This document shows positions 4,660 to 5,037 of a stretch of 5,037 bases of DNA, one piece after another. Location: the NCBI GenBank assembly GCA_046048295.1, contig JBJOGJ010000271.1, positions 1 through 5,037 of the forward strand, given 5' to 3'. The notes beneath the pieces were generated by a model. The model ran no database searches. It saw nothing but the letters and a program-made list of their open reading frames with translations, and was not told the DNA's origin. A program made the position numbers and the translations under genes. Origin of the DNA: CBDCWA01 sp046048295 (GTDB taxonomy: Bacteria > Pseudomonadota > Alphaproteobacteria > Rhizobiales > Hyphomicrobiaceae). Each line of letters opens with the position of its first letter. Position 1 is the stretch's first letter.

Positions 4660-5037
4660 ATGAGAGTTCTTCTCATTGAAGATGACAGCGCTACCGCGCA
4701 GAGCATCGAGTTGATGTTGCAGTCAGAGGGCTTCAACGTCTACACCACCGACCTCGGCGAGGAGGGTGTGGATCTTGGCAAACTCTATGATTACGATATA
4801 ATTTTGCTGGATCTCAACCTGCCGGATATGAGCGGATATGAGGTTCTTAAGACGCTGCGTGTGAGTAAAGTCTCAACGCCGATCCTGATCCTGTCCGGCA
4901 TGGCCGGCATCGAGGACAAGGTGCGGGGGCTTGGTTTCGGAGCCGACGACTACATGACCAAACCGTTCCACAAGGACGAACTGGTGGCTCGCATCCACGC
5001 CGTTGTGCGTCGTTCCAAGGGACATGCGCAGTCGGTG
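4660..5037 (+). CDS. ctrA: Cell-cycle response regulator CtrA (5' part, runs off the window)
   Basis: CtrA is an OmpR/PhoB-type response regulator that controls cell division, flagellar and chemotaxis genes and, in Caulobacter, blocks replication initiation; it is phosphorylated through the CckA-ChpT phosphorelay. The 126 codons present encode the whole receiver domain: start MRVLLIEDDSATAQSIELML, acidic pocket E7-D8-D9, phospho-acceptor D51 in LLDLNLPDMSGYEVL, S79 in ILILSGM and K101 in DDYMTKPFHKDEL. The opening MRVLLIEDDS and these positions are those of Caulobacter CtrA. The DNA-binding winged helix lies beyond the window end, so this is a truncation by the window only. The ATG at 4660 has GAGAGAGG (4646-4653) six bases upstream. 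It diverges from fliJ and follows a 626-base control region with GANTC sites and inverted repeats. Codons are slightly less GC-rich than in the neighbours. Confidence 0.96.
   Translation, partial: MRVLLIEDDSATAQSIELMLQSEGFNVYTTDLGEEGVDLGKLYDYDIILLDLNLPDMSGYEVLKTLRVSKVSTPILILSGMAGIEDKVRGLGFGADDYMTKPFHKDELVARIHAVVRRSKGHAQSV

Noticed and set aside
4253..4663. 136-residue open frame overlapping the ctrA start by four bases
   Set aside because: It is arginine-rich without family resemblance, crosses the ctrA promoter elements and has no clear ribosome site; the ATGA overlap looks accidental.

Overview
The window looks like chromosomal DNA of a free-living, flagellated alphaproteobacterium. It is GC-rich with G/C-ending codons. 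It holds a start of ctrA (the alphaproteobacterial cell-cycle master regulator), a SciP/DUF1153 gene, a FliJ of the alphaproteobacterial type next to ctrA, and an elongator tRNA-Met and MnmA that read like those of this class. I cannot place it further; a Rhizobiales- or Rhodospirillales-like lineage fits the fliJ/ctrA neighbourhood.

Layout. 1-827: one plus-strand gene of unknown function, possibly a diverged DUF3800 protein. 896-972 (minus): tRNA-Met(CAU) with encoded CCA and a strong sigma70-type promoter at 1032-1060. 1104-2237 (minus): complete mnmA, tRNA 2-thiouridylase. 2238-2590: a divergent control region whose right half is AT-rich and packed with TTAA half-sites and inverted repeats, including a CtrA-type box. 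2591-2869 (plus): sciP, the small CtrA inhibitor. 2939-3499 (minus): a conserved-looking lipoprotein of unknown function, convergent with sciP. 3662-4033 (minus): fliJ. 4034-4659: a 626-base non-coding region between the divergent fliJ and ctrA. 4660-end (plus): the first 126 codons of ctrA (receiver domain), running off the window.

How it fits together. ctrA and sciP encode a transcription factor and its antagonist, here about 2 kb apart, with a CtrA-like box in front of sciP. In Caulobacter, CtrA activates sciP, SciP then blocks CtrA-dependent transcription, and CtrA drives flagellar genes. Here a flagellar export gene shares a control region with ctrA. Two adjacent GANTC sites directly upstream of a -10-like GATAAT suggest methylation-dependent (CcrM/GcrA) control of ctrA, and a near-consensus sigma54 promoter lies in front of fliJ. 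The tRNA, mnmA and the first gene are ordinary neighbours with no visible link to the circuit. I found no mobile element, CRISPR array or wholly new system; the most interesting material is the dense regulatory DNA at 2400-2590 and 4034-4659.
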